Source of the DNA: Cylindrodendrum hubeiense
Taxonomy: Eukaryota; Ascomycota; Sordariomycetes; Hypocreales; Nectriaceae
Assembly: GCA_014621425.1 (NCBI GenBank)
Contig: JAANBB010000508.1
Location: 1-25,794, forward strand
Direction of reading: 5' to 3'
Length of the DNA: 25,794 nucleotides
Shown here: piece by piece, positions 21,021-25,794 of the stretch
Layout of the letters: every line of letters begins with the position of its first letter
Numbering within the stretch: position 1 is the first letter of the stretch
Notes under the pieces: model-generated
What the model was told of the DNA's origin: nothing
The model's database searches: none
What the model saw: the letters and a program-made list of their open reading frames with translations, nothing else
Position numbers and translations under genes: made by a program

Positions 21021-23934
21021 TTATATCCGCGGCGAGCCGCCGGAATTATTCTCATTATATTGGACTGTCGGCTGAGATGACCGACGACGAGAGCCCAGTA
21101 GTTTAGCGCCGACCCCCGACACTTTGTCGAAGAATCCCTCGTATTTCTCCTTGGTTGCGCTTCGGCGAAGTCGTCGCTGCGCGATAAATGTTTCCATTGG
21201 AGACTGTTCGCTGTCTGCGGGAACATCTCGAAGGACCGGGGTTGGATCTACCAACGTCTTGGCATCGGTGACAAACTCCAGGAAGATGGGATACCCCAGT
21301 GTCAGGGCATGGAGAGCGATGACGACGACAAAGGCGATCTTGACTGTTCCTCCGGTTGTGATGATGCCGTACATGACAAAGGGGAAGAATGCCGGGCCAG
21401 AGGCGCCCATGGTGATGAAAGCGGCCGCACGTTTTGTCCGCCGACCTTGGCCCCGGAGGCCAATTGCGAAAATCAGCGGCCAGATTGGCCCTTCAAAGAA
21501 GAAGAACAGGACGATTGGGAGGACGAGGAGGTTCGGGTTGGGCGGTGTGATTACAACCGGAAGAAGAGCCAGTAGAAAACACAAGGTGATGCAGACGGTG
21601 AGGACAGTGCGAGGCTGCGGGAGACGGGAGCGGCCGACGGAGAAATAGGTGAATCCTGCTGCGAGGAATCGAGAGACGGCAAATGCAGTGTGCGCGACGA
21701 GCAGGTAGTCAGGGATCGAGAGGGTGATGCCTGGTGGCTTATCCGGGTTAGACGCCTGGGTAGTTCCGCTGGCCGCGTCCTCGCCTGTACTCGCGTGTGA
21801 GGGGAGGATAGAGATCATCAGACTGCGGAAGAAGATGCTGTTGCACTCCTGCGCAGCCACGTATGTGTACTGGCCCAGAATAGCAAGGATCAGGCTCCAG
21901 GTGCGCAGCTGCAACCCGCCTCTCTTCTTCTGGGGGTCGATCGGTAAACGCTTCGCCGACTCCTCGAGCTCGCTATCGCTAACCTCGGGCAATGGCATGT
22001 AGTAGAAGAAGAGAGCCAGGATAACGCAGAGCAAGGTGATGCCGAGATACGTCCATTGGACGTTGATAAGCGTCATGCTCGTGGTAGTTTCCTCGTCGGT
22101 AATGCCCTTGAAGAAAACCTTCTGTGCCAAGAGGCCGCTCAGCACACTGCCCACGGCCTGCACGCCCTGGGCCAAGAGCAATCGAGTCTCGCCATACTTT
22201 GCCGGTCCACAGAGGATCAAGAAGGCATTGGCACCGACCTCGAGGACAGAGAGGCCAAAGCCGACGACAAAATTGCTGAGCATGAAGCCTCCATAGGACT
22301 TCATGACGGCCGACGGCCAGAATATGACTGTTCCAACGCCATAGAAACAGAGCCCCACGATGAACGTAACCTTGAACCCACCCACGGCGTCGTTGCCGCC
22401 TCGCTTGTGGCGCCTCGATCGGTTATGCTCATCCCGCCGGAGAATCCATTCGCCCACCAATAAGGGTCCAAAAAAGTACCCGCCACCAAAGTAGACGCTT
22501 GTCATGCCGAGGGTTTCTGCCGTGCTCATGTCGTTCACCGACGCAATGACGTTGTTGAGCGTGTTCAATAGGCCGTATGAAATACCCCACAGAACGAAAA
22601 GGATTGAGACGATGGTGCAGTACTTGAATGACTCTCTCGCGTCACACTTGAGCATGCTCTTGGGTCTGGACATGTTGACAAATCCAAAATAAATGCCTTG
22701 CTCCTGTGTTCCTGTGGAGGAGGTCATGGTGGTATCGGCGTGGGCGGGAGAACTTCCGGGCTGGGAAGCTTCGGGGGGTAGTTCCATGAAGGGAGTCGTT
22801 AAGAACTCCATGGCGCTGATCGGGGCGTTGGAGTCGTTGAGGGGTTGTTGCACGCCGGGAAAGGCGACGGGGGGTGGGGGCTGCATGCTGGCGCGGTTGC
22901 CCGTGGATGGCGTATCCGAATCGTTGGGGCCCTTGGATGTGCTACTCCTCGTTCCATCGGGATCATATAGCATGGATGGTAGAAGCTTCAGGACAAGGGG
23001 CTTAAGCGTAGGAACACAGGCGCATGTCATGCCGACATTGACCTCGACAGCGCTCCACATGAGGGACAGGGAGGCATTCCAAGCAAAGTCGGTCTGGCCG
23101 CCGAATCTGGACTGGGAATCGGAGGAGATACCAGAGGGCGTTTCGGCGATGGCCTGCTGAAGATAGTAGATGCGAACTACATCGACAATGGTGACGAAGA
23201 TGCCGACGGTGAAGGTGAGGACGAGAATGGTCTTCTGGCGCGAAGGTAGGCGCATGCCAGTGAGAACGGGGATCGGTAGAGCGAGAATGGCCAAGTCGGT
23301 AACGATGTTGACAGGTGAGGAGCAGATGAATTCGGTGAGGAGCGGGATACACTTGGTGGAGCCGTCGTATTCGGAGTCCCAGGCGGCTCGAGTGGGGAGG
23401 CATTGGAAGACGTTCATAAAGGTGAGGATGATGCCTGCAATATTAACAATTCCAAGGGTAAGCCATGACGCAAAGCGGAGGACCCTTTGAGTGTTCTTGG
23501 CGAGGCGCAAATAGAATATGAGCACCGAGGTTTTGGCTGCCATTAGGGCGGGATTCTGTATACATCATGTTAGCAAGCGGGTCACGGCTAGCATGGCGCA
23601 TTGGGAGGAGAGGACGTACGTAGAGGATGGAGAAGACATATTCGCAGCGGCGGAGAGCAGGGCGCTCATGATCAGGGATGTCGGTGTCGTGTCTGCCAAG
23701 GCCGTTGCGGACGCCAAAGCAGATGGTGAAGGAGAGGAAGAATGCGAAGACCCACGCGAGCATCATGACGCGGTCGTCCCATGTGACATTGCGGACGATG
23801 TAGGTGCGACAGAAAATGCGAGCGGCGACGAAGACGGTGGCGAGTACCAGGGTGGTGGCGGTGACGGCGAAGACGGCGGGCCCGCGGTCAGGGAAGCCCC
23901 CATCGTCCTGTGAGGACGAGGCCGAGTCGGACAT
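21021..23934 (-). CDS. Fusion: SAT4/rhodopsin-like domain plus FucP-like MFS transporter
   Basis: Two exons (23620-23934 and 21021-23555) with a 64-nt intron encode 949 residues. An in-frame TAA at 23959-23961 followed by the ATG at 23934 fixes the start. Residues ~20-300 are a SAT4/rhodopsin-like seven-helix domain, with TWDDRVMMLAWV early and a helix-7 hallmark at 270-292 (LMWSAVEVNV, then CACVPTLKPL). A low-complexity linker spans ~305-414. Residues ~415-870 are a complete 12-helix MFS of the fucose/glucose-galactose permease (FucP) type, with LWGISYGLLNTLN at helix 1, EVGANAFLILCGP and VQWTYLGIT, and FFYYMPLPE before the central loop. A basic, Ser-rich tail of ~80 residues ends the protein. 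FucP-like proteins are proton-driven sugar transporters, and the SAT4 domain is possibly sensory. The domain join lies inside one uninterrupted exon. Substrate, ligand and any coupling are unknown. Confidence 0.88.
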
Positions 23935-25794
23935 GTCGAGATCGGAGACATGGACTTGTTAGATGTTGGGAGACGGCAGGAAGCTGGAGAAGCTGGATTG
24001 ACGGGTGGGTGCGCGTGCCATTTCCTCAGGGGGGTCGTGAGACTCGAGATTGGCGACAATGGGCGTGGTATGCTCGAGGTACGAGGAAGGTTTTGGCGAG
24101 AGGATGTGGCGGCTGGTGTTCGGTGTTGAAGTGGAAGTTTGCGATACTCGTGACTTGCCGCCAATACTGGCGTCTAGTGGATGACGCGGGACGAAAAGAC
24201 GGATAAGGGTGAGGGCGGGAGCACAGATTACAAGACGAGACAATGTTTCGGGTCGGGAAGAAAGATTTGCGGTAAAAAGCAAAACTAGAAAGCCAGGAGC
24301 CAGGGGCTCTCGGGTCTGCTGGGGTGGAAGCTGTCGATGGAGCGGTGGTGTCTTTGTGTCGTTGGAGAGGAGAGAGTCGAAAGAGTCTCGACTTGGACTC
24401 GGGGCGGCAGAGGGAACAAACGACAGGACGACACGGCCTCGACTAGGCGGGACACGGAAAAGTGGATGGGAGAGTGAAAATGGGTATTCGATGGGGATTT
24501 GCCGGGGCGGGCTTGCAAGCCTGCAAGCCACCGACTTGTAGCGAGCAGAGGCTAATGGCTAATGGCTCATGGCTCAGCTGGAGGTGGAGACGTGCAACGG
24601 CATGGCGTCAGAAAAGCAAGCAATGGTAGCGACCGACGAGGAGCGGCGACGAGGAGCGAGACTCGCATGGCAAGCCAGGAAAAACGGGCCCCAGAAACGG
24701 GGAGCGAGGCGCGGGACTTGGTGGAGGAGGTAGTGGAGGAGGGAGTGGAGGTGGTTTGGTAATGGCAATAAGGTTGAGCGGTCGGCTCTTTTTTTTGTTG
24801 ATGAGGCTTGTTGATCAGGTGTGACGACATGACGGCCTTGCCAGCGAATCTCAAGCCCAGGGTCCCAAGCGTCGGTGAGCTGTCTATAAGCTGCGTGTTG
24901 GATACGGTCTCGCCTCGAGCGGTAAACGGGGTGCGCAGGCCGGCAGAGGGGGGTTGTTTGCAACGAAAGCCGCCCAAACGAACCGCATCAACGGTGTTGA
25001 TTTAACACAGCGGTACATCTGCACTCGCAGCAGTGCTCCGTACGCGGTACATTAGTGTTGGCGGTTAGTGTTGGGTCCTGGGATGCTCGATGCTGCAAGG
25101 ACGGGACGGTACATCGTCGGTCCTTTTGGGCTTTAACTGGGGAACCCCTCCGGCGACAATTCAAGAGTCGAGCTTTGGGAAAATCTCAGTCTCTGGGCGG
25201 CGGGGATTGGACGGGAGCTGCCATTGACTGGGGAATCCGGCAACATGGGTTGCTTGATTGCCAAGACGGACATGGATGCGCCGTCGACGTTACGTACATT
25301 GCATGTCACCCTCTCCGTCTCTCACAGACCCGACGGTGGATTATTCCCTGGCTGACGGGTACGGGTACGGCTTAACGACGTTACATTTACCCAGCAGCAT
25401 GGGGAGAACCACACACGACGACGGGGAGAGGAGGGAATAAAAGTTTTTAAACACAGGCAAAACATAGAGGGGAAAATGCCTCGTCGTCATTATACAACCC
25501 GGTACCAATTGCTGCATCCCTCTCGCCATCCTCCAGCGCGCTGCACGCGGGAGCTGTCACAGGTTGGTGGTGCTGGCCGGCAGGGCGGCGGCGGCAAATC
25601 CGGCCGTCAATCCCTACTACCACTACAGATTACTACTACTCCTACTACTCCTGCTACTCCTGCTACTACTGCTACATACTATGTACTCCGTACTATGGAG
25701 GAACTATTGTCAGTCTCCCTCGGTCGCTAAAAGTGGCTCTGCTCTAAACCCACCAGCGCCGGCATCATCAACACCGCAATGATGTGCCGTGTCG
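23935..25794. other. Upstream region of the fusion gene and right edge of the window
   Basis: The first part is the leader and promoter of the minus-strand fusion gene. A 190-codon minus-strand frame (23959-24531) ends 25 bases before the fusion start in the same frame and is Pro/Ser/Arg-rich, so it is probably chance. The other frames overlap one another on both strands. The region ends with a trinucleotide repeat. No gene is supported. Confidence 0.5.
25614..25675. repeat. CTA/CTG trinucleotide repeat
   Basis: An imperfect run of CTACTAC, TCCTACTAC and CCTGCTAC units covers about 60 bases. It is a microsatellite that would be expected to vary between isolates. Translation of the run gives only Leu- or Thr-rich chance peptides. 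Confidence 0.85.

Noticed and set aside
23959..24531. 190-codon frame just upstream of the fusion gene, considered as an N-terminal extension or upstream ORF
   Set aside because: It ends in a TAA 25 bases before the fusion start in the same frame, so it cannot be an extension. Its composition is low-complexity Pro/Ser/Arg.

Overview
The window looks like nuclear DNA of a filamentous ascomycete (Pezizomycotina, probably Sordariomycetes; I cannot name the genus). The genes are interrupted by short introns of about 44-99 nt with GT-AG ends and CTAAC/CTGAC-like branch points. They are spaced 0.36-5.7 kb apart on both strands, and the families are typical of such fungi: RTA1-like, SAT4/rhodopsin-like, secreted tyrosinase, SDR, ferric reductase and FucP-like MFS. 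There are no bacterial operons, and I saw no tRNA, rRNA, CRISPR array or intact transposon.

Layout. 1-479 (+): 3' end of an RTA1-like membrane protein gene. 915-2366 (-): six-exon SAT4/rhodopsin-like seven-helix membrane protein. 2367-8087: a 5.7 kb gene-poor stretch with several unrelated micro- and minisatellites. 8088-9532 (+): seven-exon secreted tyrosinase with all expected copper-site histidines. 10716-12503 (+): acidic coiled-coil protein of unknown function. 12909-14026 (-): SDR of the sorbose/L-xylulose reductase type, whose first two exons do not join in frame with standard splice sites. 14027-15361: divergent intergenic region with a G-run tract (putative G-quadruplex) and short tandem repeats. 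15362-16362 (+): second classical SDR. 16363-18776: gene-poor. 18777-20660 (+): ferric reductase (FRE/NOX family) with an apparent GC-AG intron. 21021-23934 (-): a 949-residue protein joining a SAT4/rhodopsin-like domain to a complete FucP-like MFS transporter. 23935-25794: leader and repeats, no convincing gene.

How the genes may relate. Tyrosinase, two SDRs, a flavocytochrome reductase and a transporter are all redox or transport functions, but there is no backbone synthase, no cluster regulator and no shared promoter beyond the divergent SDR pair. I therefore read this as an ordinary chromosomal neighbourhood rather than a proven biosynthetic cluster. The most unusual object is the rhodopsin-MFS fusion: one 845-codon exon runs through the domain junction without a stop. 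It is a candidate for a linked sensor and transporter, but that function is inference from architecture alone.

Exon borders were placed by eye from splice consensus and family conservation. Transcript data would be needed to confirm them.
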